Source: Streptomyces sp. WMMB303 (GTDB taxonomy: Bacteria; Actinomycetota; Actinomycetes; Streptomycetales; Streptomycetaceae). From it: 64,000 bases of DNA. The position numbers were made by a program, and so were the translations under genes. This document shows positions 42,095-50,077 of this stretch, piece after piece. The stretch lies in contig NZ_JARKIN010000001.1 in the NCBI RefSeq assembly GCF_029351045.1, forward strand, positions 1,326,001-1,390,000, read 5' to 3'. The stretch's first letter is position 1; every line of letters starts with the position of its first letter. The notes under the pieces were generated by a model that saw nothing but the letters and a program-made list of their open reading frames with translations, was not told the origin of the DNA and did not search any database.

Positions 42095-42194
42095 GGAGCT
42101 GCCGGTGCGGCCGGCCGGCAGCGGCCCGCCTGCTCGGGACTCCCGTTCGACGGGCCCTTCTCAAGATCGAAAAGACAACAGCTTCGCAGGCCGG

Positions 42195-43553
42195 TCAGGC
42201 TCGGAGAGCACCGACGCGAGCGGCGAGGCCGCGGAGATCCGATGTCCTACGTCCGGAGAGCAGCAGGCCGGAGATGAGGGCTTGGACGGCGGGGCGTGCA
42301 TGGATCTCTTGCGGGGCACAGCGTTCGGCCGCCAGAAGGCTGGAGATGCACGCGTCTCTGCGCCCCCATCGGTTGTGGGCGTGGGCGATGTCCGTATACA
42401 GGCGAGCGCGTCGCTCGGTGGTGGGCAGCGCGGCGGGGTCGATGGCGTGTGCTGCGGCCAGTGCCCGTGCCGGGTCCCCGACACTGTTCTCGGCTGAGAC
42501 CAGATGCAGTTGCACGGTTGCGGGGCAGAAGCCGCCAAGGTCCCTCAGCCGGGTGTCACCAAGTCCGGAGGCGAGAGCGGCAGCTTCGGCGGTGAGCTCA
42601 CGCATCCCATCCGGGTCTCCCTTCCAGGCGGCGGTGTAGGCGGCAGACTGCACCAGCAGTCCCCGCAGTGCGGTGCCCGACCGGCCGACCTCGCGCAGCT
42701 CGGGCGATTCGGCAGCGTTGAGCGCGAGGGTGAGTGCTTGGTCCTGCCACCCTGCTTTGCGTGCGAGGACGGCGAGTTGGCGTGCCGACTCGGCGACAGC
42801 GAGTGGATCCCCGGCTGCCGCCGCCAGCTGCCGGGCCCGGTCGGCGGCCATCCACCCCAGTTGCTGCTCGTCCAGCTTGACCAGGAGCCGGGTTGCGAGG
42901 AGATAGCTGCGGCCCAGCAGAGCGTGGTCCTTACCGTGGGCAGCGTGTGCTGTGCTGATGAGGCGCGGCAGGCGTACGGCGAGGCTGGCATACCCGCATG
43001 TGCGGTAGTCGCGGTGCGCGTGGTGGAGCTCGGCGATCACGTGCTCATGATTCTGGCTCGTGGCGGGGCTGCCGAGCCCGAGCATCGCGTCCCGCAGCCG
43101 TGCGACGAGGATCTCACCCATCTGAGCTTCGTGGGCCTGCGCAGGGGTCTCGCCGGGCGGACCCCCGACGTTCACCGCAGCAGCAGCAGCGCTGGCTGCG
43201 AGAAACTGCCGACGCCTCACGCTCTCACCGTCCTCCCTGCCCTTCAGCGTAGGCGCGGGAATGCGGGGATAGCGGCTGGTCGGTTCAGTGTGTCGGCCCG
43301 GCTGATGGGAGTCGGGGAGCGGGCCGGGAGCTCCGGACGGGATGTCGAGGGCGTCAGCGAAGGCTCGGAAGGCATCGACCGTCATCGGGGAGATGCCGCG
43401 CTCCAGACGCGAGAGCTGCGCGGCTGAGTACCCGGTCTTCTGGCCCAGTTGCTCCAGCGTGACGCCCTGCTCCCGTCTGATGACGCGAATCAATTGGCCC
43501 GGGGCCAAGTGCTCCCCCGATGGGGTGGACGGCAAACGGATGACCGGTCGCAT
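42195..43553 (-). CDS. XRE-family regulator with TPR-like C-terminal domain
   Basis: 452 residues. HTH at about 20-75: LIRVIRREQGVTLEQLGQKT, SAAQLSRLERGISPM. A linker with the signal-like RRRQFLAASAAAAAVNVGG leads to helical TPR-like repeats (about 150-450), as in large Streptomyces XRE/TPR transcription factors. ATG 43553 follows a run of six G. Divergent from the epimerase gene, 199 bp away, so it probably controls that cassette. Codon use is less extreme in GC than in the flanking polyketide genes, suggesting separate acquisition. Confidence 0.85.
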   Translation of the reverse strand: MRPVIRLPSTPSGEHLAPGQLIRVIRREQGVTLEQLGQKTGYSAAQLSRLERGISPMTVDAFRAFADALDIPSGAPGPLPDSHQPGRHTEPTSRYPRIPAPTLKGREDGESVRRRQFLAASAAAAAVNVGGPPGETPAQAHEAQMGEILVARLRDAMLGLGSPATSQNHEHVIAELHHAHRDYRTCGYASLAVRLPRLISTAHAAHGKDHALLGRSYLLATRLLVKLDEQQLGWMAADRARQLAAAAGDPLAVAESARQLAVLARKAGWQDQALTLALNAAESPELREVGRSGTALRGLLVQSAAYTAAWKGDPDGMRELTAEAAALASGLGDTRLRDLGGFCPATVQLHLVSAENSVGDPARALAAAHAIDPAALPTTERRARLYTDIAHAHNRWGRRDACISSLLAAERCAPQEIHARPAVQALISGLLLSGRRTSDLRGLAARVGALRA

Positions 43554-43752
43554 CAAACCCCCCTGGTCGTGCTGCCGGAACACCCATCGTAGGAACAGAA
43601 GACGTGGTGGCGGTCACTTTTGCGTGAGATGCAAAGACCGTGCACGCCGACCCGATACCTCTCCCGATCCGCTCCCGGCTGAGGCGCAATCGGTGAGTGC
43701 GCCCCACCACCTACGGCGGGGAGCGCCCACACCTACCGCATCAGGAGGCATC
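43554..43752. other. Divergent promoter region of regulator and epimerase
   Basis: 199 bp, with an A/T-richer stretch around 43600-43640. No clear operator repeats are seen by eye. Confidence 0.35.
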
Positions 43753-44850
43753 GTGACCGACACATATCTGTCAGAGCTGGCTGGGCGAACCGTCTTGGTA
43801 ACGGGAGGCGCTGGGTTGATCGGCAGCCGCATCACCGGTCGCCTCCGCGAACTGGGAGCCCACTGCCGCGTGCTGTGCACGCTCGACGCCTATCCCGCCC
43901 ACACCTACCGGGACATCTTCGGCGTCGGCCTCGACAGCCCCGACGTCATCCGAGCAAGCATCACCGACGAGGCCGCCGTGACGCGTGCTGTTGACGGGAC
44001 CGACTACATCATCCACGCCGCGGCGCTGGCTGACGTGGCAGCCTGCACCCGCCACCCGCATAACGCGATCGCCGCCAACATCTGTGGCACACAGACCGTG
44101 TTGGACGCTGCCGCCGCCAGCGACCGACTGCGCCGATTCGTGTTCGTCTCCTCTGCCAGCGTCTACGGCAACGGCGAGCCGGACAACTCTCCCCGCTGCG
44201 CCGAGTGGCGATCGATGCGGCAACTGCTGGAGTCCGTCTACGGACAGGCAGCCACGCTGTTCACCGAGGAGACGCCCCTGCGGCCCGTCTCGGTCTACGG
44301 CAGCACGAAGGCGTGGGGCGAGACCCAGACTCGGCTGATGCTGGGTGCGGTCGGTATCTCCCACACCGTCGTGCGTTACTTCTCCGTCTACGGAGAACCG
44401 CAGGTGGTCAAGGAGGACAGCCACTCATGGGTGGTCGCCTGGTTTGCCGTGCGCGCCGCTCTGGGGCTGCCGCTGTACCTGCACGGTGGTGGTCGGCAGA
44501 TCCGCGACCTGGTGCATGTCGACGACGTGGCTGCCGCCACAGTACGCAGCCTGGTTGCACCGCGCGCACACAACGAAACCGTCAACGTCGGAACTGGAAC
44601 GCCTACAAACGTGCGCACCGTGGCCGACCTGATTGCCGAACACTTCCCTGGCACACAGTTGCTGGAGGCTCCGATGCCTTCTGGTGACCCGCTGGGCGGC
44701 TATGCCTCACCGCACCGGCTGGCCGCGACACTGGAGTGGAAGCCCACCATCACGGTCGCCGACGGGGTGGCCCGTTATGTGCGGTGGCTGGGCAGGACCC
44801 CGGATGCGGTACCGGACTGGCTGCTCGCCGAGAGGGCTGCGAGCGCCTAG
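43753..44850 (+). CDS. NAD-dependent epimerase/dehydratase (extended SDR)
   Basis: 365 residues. NAD motif TVLVTGGAGLIGSRITGRLR near the N-terminus; catalytic SSASVYGN region and YGSTKAWGE (YxxxK); later RYFSVYGEP and IRDLVHVDDVAAA are typical of nucleotide-sugar epimerases such as GalE. Acts on a sugar nucleotide, probably changing a hydroxyl configuration. GTG 43753 is preceded by CAGGAGG. Its stop overlaps the convergent GT2 gene by 4 bp. Part of a four-gene cassette with regulator, glycosyltransferase and acyltransferase. Confidence 0.9.
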   Translation: MTDTYLSELAGRTVLVTGGAGLIGSRITGRLRELGAHCRVLCTLDAYPAHTYRDIFGVGLDSPDVIRASITDEAAVTRAVDGTDYIIHAAALADVAACTRHPHNAIAANICGTQTVLDAAAASDRLRRFVFVSSASVYGNGEPDNSPRCAEWRSMRQLLESVYGQAATLFTEETPLRPVSVYGSTKAWGETQTRLMLGAVGISHTVVRYFSVYGEPQVVKEDSHSWVVAWFAVRAALGLPLYLHGGGRQIRDLVHVDDVAAATVRSLVAPRAHNETVNVGTGTPTNVRTVADLIAEHFPGTQLLEAPMPSGDPLGGYASPHRLAATLEWKPTITVADGVARYVRWLGRTPDAVPDWLLAERAASA

Positions 44851-45722
44851 AGCACCGGAGGCCGACCGAGGCGGGTCATGCGCCAGACCGTGGCCCACCT
44901 CATCGGCTGCCGCGGCGGGCACGAGGTGCGCACGCCTTCTGCGAACCCTCCGAACCAGGCGCGGAGCCCGTCCCACGAACGCGTCCGGGCCAGAGTGAGA
45001 AGCGTCCATGCACCCAGGTAGGCGGGGACGAGTGGTGCGGGCAGGTGGCGTTTGGCCAGCCATACCCGGTTGCGGGCGACCATGCGGTGGAAGACCGCGT
45101 GCCGGGTCGGTGACGTCCACGGGTGCTGGAGCACCAGGGCGGGTTCGTAGACCACCTTCCATCCCGCGTCCAAGGCACGCCAGGCCAGGTCCGTCTCCTC
45201 GTGGGCATAGAAGAAGGCGTCGGGCCAGCCGCCGGTCTGCTCCAGCATCCGGGCCGAGAGGGCGTGCCCGCCGCCGAGGAAGGTGGTGACCGGACCGCCC
45301 CGCATCGGATCCCCGGCCCTCAGCCGCGGAACGTGACGCCGCTGGGTACGGCCGCGCTCATCGCAAATACGGAAGCTGACGATGCCCAGCCGCTCGTCCT
45401 GCTCGTACAGGGCGGCCAGGCGGGCGAAGGCGTCGCGGCTGATCAGCAGACCGTCATCGTCCAGATCCACCACCACATCGACGTCCCCGAACTCCGCCAG
45501 ACAGGCAAGGGCCGTGTTCCGGCCGCCGGCCACGCCCAGGTTCTCCGTCAGCTCGAGGCCGGTCACTCCATCCTGGAGCGCGGGCAGTGGCGCCCCGTTC
45601 CCGACCACCACCACCCGCTGCGCGGGCGTCTCCTGCATGGCCACCGACTCCAGCAGTTCCATCAGTTCGGCTGGTCGGTTGCCCATCGTCAGGATGGCGA
45701 CGCCGATGCGCGGACTACTCAC
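44847..45722 (-). CDS. GT2-family glycosyltransferase
   Basis: 291 residues, GT-A fold inverting enzyme. RIGVAILTMGNRPAELMELL start, VVVVGNGAPLP, NLGVAGGRNTAL, metal-binding VVDLDDDGLLI and later FFYAHEETDLAWRAL, the catalytic-base region of rhamnosyl/glycosyl-transferases. The C-terminus has a weakly hydrophobic helix (AYLGAWTLLTLA). Likely adds a sugar to a glycan or lipid carrier. GTG start 45722 after GGAGCG. Role in the polyketide pathway is uncertain. Confidence 0.88.
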   Translation of the reverse strand: MSSPRIGVAILTMGNRPAELMELLESVAMQETPAQRVVVVGNGAPLPALQDGVTGLELTENLGVAGGRNTALACLAEFGDVDVVVDLDDDGLLISRDAFARLAALYEQDERLGIVSFRICDERGRTQRRHVPRLRAGDPMRGGPVTTFLGGGHALSARMLEQTGGWPDAFFYAHEETDLAWRALDAGWKVVYEPALVLQHPWTSPTRHAVFHRMVARNRVWLAKRHLPAPLVPAYLGAWTLLTLARTRSWDGLRAWFGGFAEGVRTSCPPRQPMRWATVWRMTRLGRPPVL

Positions 45723-45802
45723 AGATGAACGCTCCGTCTCTCGGGACTGACGCAGATGCTAACGATCCCGGGCAGCGGGCCGACCGCAAGAGAGAGGTCT
45801 TC

Positions 45803-46495
45803 ATGCCCCGACTACGTATCGGCGACTACCTCACCGCACCCAGCGCCGGGATGCTCGCAGACACCCCGTATGCCGACATGAACGACGCAGAGCTGGCTGA
45901 CTTCCTGGCATCGTGGGACGACTGGCACCGCCAGGCCCTCGCGCGACTCCCCCACCCTCACCGTATCCACCCCACTGCCGAGATCCATCGAACGGCCCTC
46001 ATCGGAGAGGACGTCATCATCGGCCCCGGCGTGCGGGTGTGGGAGTTCTCCACCGTACGGTCCGGCTCGGTACTCAGCGCAGGAGTAAGCGTCGGCTTCA
46101 ACTGCGAAGTCACACGGTCGTTCCTCGGTGAAGGCACGATTCTCGGGCACCGCATCGGTCTCAATCGCACCCTCGTCGGTGACGAGGCCCATCTGTCCGC
46201 CAACGTCACCGTCGCCGCCATCAGTATGTGGAGCACTCACATGGCGCAGCCGGAGCGCGAGATCCGGTTTCGCGCCCCTGGTGGGATCTACCGCTGCGGA
46301 ACGCCCCGATTCGGGGCGCTCCTTGGCGACCGCGTCCAGACCGGTCACAACATCAGCCTGGGTCCAGGGCTTGCCATCGGGCGGTACTCACGCATCGCCG
46401 GCGGCGTCACCCTGGCTGGACGCACCCTCCCGGAGCGCAGCACCGTGACCGCGCCGCACACCGCCGAAGCGCACGTGCGTCGGCAGCGGGCGTAG
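45803..46495 (+). CDS. Left-handed beta-helix (hexapeptide) acyltransferase-like protein
   Basis: 230 residues. After ~60 helical residues comes a hexapeptide-repeat beta helix: IHPTAEIHRTALIGEDVIIG, VRVWEFSTV, VSVGFNCEVTRSFLGEG, VGDEAHLSANVTVA, then VQTGHNISLGPGLAIG. Similar to sugar O- or N-acyltransferases of the GlmU/WbbJ type. ATG 45803 follows AGAGAGG. Would acylate an amino or hydroxyl sugar made with the neighbouring epimerase. Confidence 0.85.
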   Translation: MPRLRIGDYLTAPSAGMLADTPYADMNDAELADFLASWDDWHRQALARLPHPHRIHPTAEIHRTALIGEDVIIGPGVRVWEFSTVRSGSVLSAGVSVGFNCEVTRSFLGEGTILGHRIGLNRTLVGDEAHLSANVTVAAISMWSTHMAQPEREIRFRAPGGIYRCGTPRFGALLGDRVQTGHNISLGPGLAIGRYSRIAGGVTLAGRTLPERSTVTAPHTAEAHVRRQRA

Positions 46496-46514
46496 CTCCT
46501 GCACGTCAGGAGCT
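46494..46514. terminator. Hairpin between convergent acyltransferase and LLM oxidoreductase genes
   Basis: Perfect 8-bp stem AGCTCCTG / CAGGAGCT with 5-nt loop, overlapping the acyltransferase stop codon; outer CGGCAG / CTGCCG arms extend it. Confidence 0.65.
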
Positions 46515-46577
46515 GCCGACCCACGCCGAGCAGCGCCCACACCCTGCGGCGGCGGCGCGATTCCTGGGAGCGCGGCG

Positions 46578-47444
46578 TCAGCCCAGCGCGGCCTCCGCCA
46601 GGAGGTCGAGCTGGGCCGGTGCGGCGGTGCAGGGGAAGACCAGCAGCTCGTCGCAGCCGGCCGCGGCATAGGCGGCGGCCGTCTCGCGCAGGGCCTCCGC
46701 GTCGGTGATGACGGCCTTGGCGGCCATCTCCGCCTTCGGGCCGATGAACGCGTAGTAGGCCCGCAGATAGCGCTCGGCGGTGGCGCGCGCCTCCGGGCCC
46801 AGGCAGGCGTAGACGAGCGCGACCAGCCGCGGGCTGTCGGTGCGACCCTCGGCGCGCCAGGCGGCGCGGGCCTGCTGCGCCAGGTCGGCGTAGGCCGTGG
46901 CCGAACTGCCGCCCGCGATCCAGCCGCCCGCGTGCCGCGCTGCCCGCCGCATCGCGGCCGGGGTGTGCCCGCCGACGATCAGTTCGGGGCCGGGCGCGGC
47001 CGGGAAGGGGCCGATGCCCGTGACGCCGGTGTCGGTCTCCTTGCCGTCCCAGACGTTGCGCAGCTCGGTCAGCAGGGCGTCCAGCCGGCGCCCCCGGTCG
47101 TGGTACGCGGCACCGGTCGCCTGGAAGTCGTCCTCGCGGCCGCCCGCCGCGGCGCCGACCACCAGCCGGCCGCCCGAGATCTCGTGCAGGGTGGCGAGCT
47201 GCTTGGCCAGCAGCGCGGTGCCGGGCCGGTAGGCGGCCAGCAGGATGCTGGTCGTCAGCCGGATCCGTTCGGTGACGGCCGCGGCCGCGGTGAGCGCGGT
47301 GAGGGGTTCGTAGCTGTCGTAGACGAGCCGGTCCAGGACGCCCAGCGCCGAGAAGCCGTGCTCCTCGGCGCGGGCCGCCCACCGGACGAGGCGCCGCCCG
47401 TCGACGTCGGGCACGGTGGTGGGCAGGCCCACTCCGATCTGCAC
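46578..47444 (-). CDS. LLM-class flavin/F420-dependent oxidoreductase
   Basis: 288 residues, luciferase-like TIM barrel. MQIGVGLPTTVPDVDGRRLV, then ARAEEHGFSALGVLDRLVYD, ERIRLTTSILLAAYRPGTAL, GRLVVGAAAGGREDDF and PELIVGGHTPAAMRRAARHA, typical of F420-dependent members. Could reduce or oxidise the polyketide with F420 or FMN. Last gene of the minus-strand operon halogenase - POT transporter - methyltransferase 3 - LLM, 39 bp after the preceding stop. Confidence 0.9.
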   Translation of the reverse strand: MQIGVGLPTTVPDVDGRRLVRWAARAEEHGFSALGVLDRLVYDSYEPLTALTAAAAVTERIRLTTSILLAAYRPGTALLAKQLATLHEISGGRLVVGAAAGGREDDFQATGAAYHDRGRRLDALLTELRNVWDGKETDTGVTGIGPFPAAPGPELIVGGHTPAAMRRAARHAGGWIAGGSSATAYADLAQQARAAWRAEGRTDSPRLVALVYACLGPEARATAERYLRAYYAFIGPKAEMAAKAVITDAEALRETAAAYAAAGCDELLVFPCTAAPAQLDLLAEAALG

Positions 47445-47483
47445 AGTCGGTCTCCTTGGGTCGTCGGGGCTGGCGGCGTGCCG

Positions 47484-48530
47484 TCAGGGCGTGCCGGCCG
47501 CCGGTTTGCGGGCGGCCAGGAGCGTGTTGCCCAGCGGCAGCGGCCGGGAGGTCACCTCGGTGAATCCGGCCTGCTCCATCCAGCCGGCGCAGTGGTCGGG
47601 GTGGTATCCGGCTCCCGCCGGGGTCATGACCAGCATGTGCAGGCTGGCGATCAGCGAGGCCAGTTCGGGCTTGTCGCCGTTCATCGGGTCGTAGACGAGC
47701 AGCGCCCCGCCCTCGTGCACGGCCGCGTACGCCTTCTCGATCAGCGCGCGCCGCTCGTCGCGGGAGAAGTCGGCCAGGACGTGGCCGATGACGACGACGT
47801 CGGCGGGCGGCAGCGGGTCGGTGAAGAAGTCGCCGCCGACGAAGCCGGTCCGGTCGGCCACCCCCAGGTCCGCGGTGTGCTCGGCGCAGGGTCCGGCGTT
47901 CTGCGGCCGGTCGAAGACGGTGGCCGTCAGCCCGGGGCGCTCGCGCGCGATGCGCGCCGCCAGGTTGCCGCGGGCGCCGCCCACGTCGGTGAGGGTGGCG
48001 TACCCGGACCAGTCGAGTGCAGCCAGCAGATGCGGGATCAGCGGCTGGCTGAGCGAGTCCTGCATGGCGAGGAACATCCGGCGGGCCTGCGGATCGCTGA
48101 GCATGGCCTCGAAGTCGCCCTCGGCCTGGGGTTCCCCGGTGCGCAGCGCCTCGGTGAGCCGCCCCCAGGCCGGGTAGAGGACGAACCCCGCGCCTTCCAG
48201 GAAGCCGCCCTGGTAGTCCGGGCCGCGGACCAGGTGCCGCTGGGCGGTGTCGCTGTTGCGGTAGCGGCCGTACTGCCGCTCCAGCAGGCCGACGGCGGTC
48301 AGCGCGTCGAAGAAGTCGGAGGCGGCCCGCGGGTGCAGACCCAGCGCGGCGCGCAGTTCCTCGGCTTCCGCGCTGCCGTCGGCCGTCTGCGCGAGGGCGG
48401 AGAAGACGCCCAGCTCCAGTGCGCTCAGCAGCAGTTTGGAGGCTGCGAAGCCGAGCCCCAGCCGGGCCAGCTCCGAGGTCTGGGGGGTGTCGAGGGTGGC
48501 GGACTCGGGTGCCGGGGGCAGCGAGGTCAT
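47484..48530 (-). CDS. Methyltransferase-fold protein 3 (catalytic His replaced)
   Basis: 348 residues, same family as the proteins at 32370 and 35249. SAM motif ATLTDVGGARGN; the shared segment YPAWGRLTEALRTGEPQ; the catalytic LHDW region reads GHVLADFSRDE, so His is Ala and Trp is Phe. SAM binding looks possible, but classical acid/base O-methylation is doubtful. ATG 48530 overlaps the transporter stop (ATGA), implying coupled translation. Confidence 0.87.
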   Translation of the reverse strand: MTSLPPAPESATLDTPQTSELARLGLGFAASKLLLSALELGVFSALAQTADGSAEAEELRAALGLHPRAASDFFDALTAVGLLERQYGRYRNSDTAQRHLVRGPDYQGGFLEGAGFVLYPAWGRLTEALRTGEPQAEGDFEAMLSDPQARRMFLAMQDSLSQPLIPHLLAALDWSGYATLTDVGGARGNLAARIARERPGLTATVFDRPQNAGPCAEHTADLGVADRTGFVGGDFFTDPLPPADVVVIGHVLADFSRDERRALIEKAYAAVHEGGALLVYDPMNGDKPELASLIASLHMLVMTPAGAGYHPDHCAGWMEQAGFTEVTSRPLPLGNTLLAARKPAAGTP

Positions 48531-50077
48531 GTGCGGTCTCCTTCCTTGACGGTCGCGGGCGCGGTGCCCTCGGGCGGTTCCTCGGCGTCCGCGCCCTCGG
48601 GGGCCAGGCCGCGGGACACGGCGTGCCGGCGCAGGGCCAGGGCGCCGCCGACGGAGAGTGCCAGCACCGCGAGCAGCAGGTAGTACAGCGCCTCGGGAAT
48701 CACATCGATCAGCCGGACGAGGCCGCTGCCCGCGCCGCCGCCGAGCGCCGCGAACAGCCACAGCAGCCCCAGCATGTGCGCGATGAACCGGCGCGGCAGG
48801 ACGTCGGCCACGGCGGCGATGCCCACGGCGGCGACGATCAGTTCGCCGCAGGCGTGCATCAGATAGACCACCAGCAGCCACAGCGGGGAGACCTTGGTGT
48901 CGCCGGAGGCCAGCCCGGCGGCCACCGCCATGATGAGGAAGCTGACGCCGGTCAGCAGCAGGCCGGCGGAGAACTTGGCCGGGACGCCGCCGCGTCCGCC
49001 GCTGTGCTTGAGCAGCAGCCAGGCGAACACCGGTGCCAGCACCAGGATGAACAGCGGGGTGGCCGACTGCAGCCAGCTGACCGGGACTTCGAATCCGAGC
49101 ACGTCACGGTCGGTGGAGTTCTTGGCGAACAGCGTGAGCGAGGAGCCGTCCTGGGCGATCAGCGACCAGAACAGCGTGGAACCGAGGAAGATCCACAGGA
49201 AGGCGCGCAGCCTCCTGCGGTCCGGCGGCCCCAGTTCGGGGCTGCGGTAGAGCACGGTGTAGGCGACGACGGGCGCGACGATGGTGACCATGCCGACGAG
49301 GGCGATGCCGCTGGCCGCCGTCAGCGCGCCGCCCGCCGCCATCCCGCTCAGCAGCAGCACGAGGACGGCCGCGACGGCGCCGGTCCGGCGCTTGACGCGG
49401 CGGGCCGATGCCGCGTCCAGCGGCCTGCCGGGCAGGTCGCCCACTCCCTGGAACTGCGGCCGGGCCAGCGCCACCTGGATGGTGCCGAGCAGCATCGCGG
49501 TGCCCGAGACGGCGAAGCCGAGCCGCCAGTCGACGCGCTCGCCGAGGAACCCCGCGATCAGCGGCGAGGTGAGCGCGCTGACCTGGATGCCGACGTAGAT
49601 CAGCGAGATGCCCGCCTCGCGGCGGCCGCCGTCCTTGAACATCAGGTTGAGCAGGGCCTGGTGGTTGGGCTTGTACAGGCCCATGCCGACGGCCAGCAGA
49701 ACGAGCGCGAGCGGCGTCAGCCACAGCAGCGGGGTGGCGAGCGCGAAGTGGCCCGCGGTGGTGACGGCGGCGCCGAGCACCAGGGTGCGCCGCGGGCCGA
49801 GCAGCCGGTCGGCGACCCAGCCGCCGGGCAGGCAGAGCATGAACGCCAGCCCGATCCAGGCGCCGAACAGGGCGGCGGCGTCCGCCTTGGCGAGCCCGAG
49901 CCCGCCCTCGTCGCGGGGCGCCACGGCGAACAGCACGAGGATCGCCTGCATGCCGAAGAAGCCGAAGCGCTCCCACAGGTCGCTCATGAACAGGGTGCGG
50001 AACCAGTTGGGCCAGGGCCGCAGCGAGGTGGTGGCCGGTGTGCCGTCCGCCGCGGGGGCCGGTTGCTGAGCCGTCAT
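48527..50077 (-). CDS. POT/PTR-family proton-coupled transporter
   Basis: 516 residues with about 12-14 membrane helices. The POT signature occurs as SDLWERFGFFGMQAILVLF near the N-terminus (ERFxYYG-like), followed by the MFS A-motif region GGWVADRLLGPRR. Usual substrates are di- and tripeptides imported with protons; here it lies between and overlapping (4 bp each side) a halogenase and a methyltransferase gene, so it may have been recruited to move a polyketide or precursor. Confidence 0.88.
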   Translation of the reverse strand: MTAQQPAPAADGTPATTSLRPWPNWFRTLFMSDLWERFGFFGMQAILVLFAVAPRDEGGLGLAKADAAALFGAWIGLAFMLCLPGGWVADRLLGPRRTLVLGAAVTTAGHFALATPLLWLTPLALVLLAVGMGLYKPNHQALLNLMFKDGGRREAGISLIYVGIQVSALTSPLIAGFLGERVDWRLGFAVSGTAMLLGTIQVALARPQFQGVGDLPGRPLDAASARRVKRRTGAVAAVLVLLLSGMAAGGALTAASGIALVGMVTIVAPVVAYTVLYRSPELGPPDRRRLRAFLWIFLGSTLFWSLIAQDGSSLTLFAKNSTDRDVLGFEVPVSWLQSATPLFILVLAPVFAWLLLKHSGGRGGVPAKFSAGLLLTGVSFLIMAVAAGLASGDTKVSPLWLLVVYLMHACGELIVAAVGIAAVADVLPRRFIAHMLGLLWLFAALGGGAGSGLVRLIDVIPEALYYLLLAVLALSVGGALALRRHAVSRGLAPEGADAEEPPEGTAPATVKEGDRT

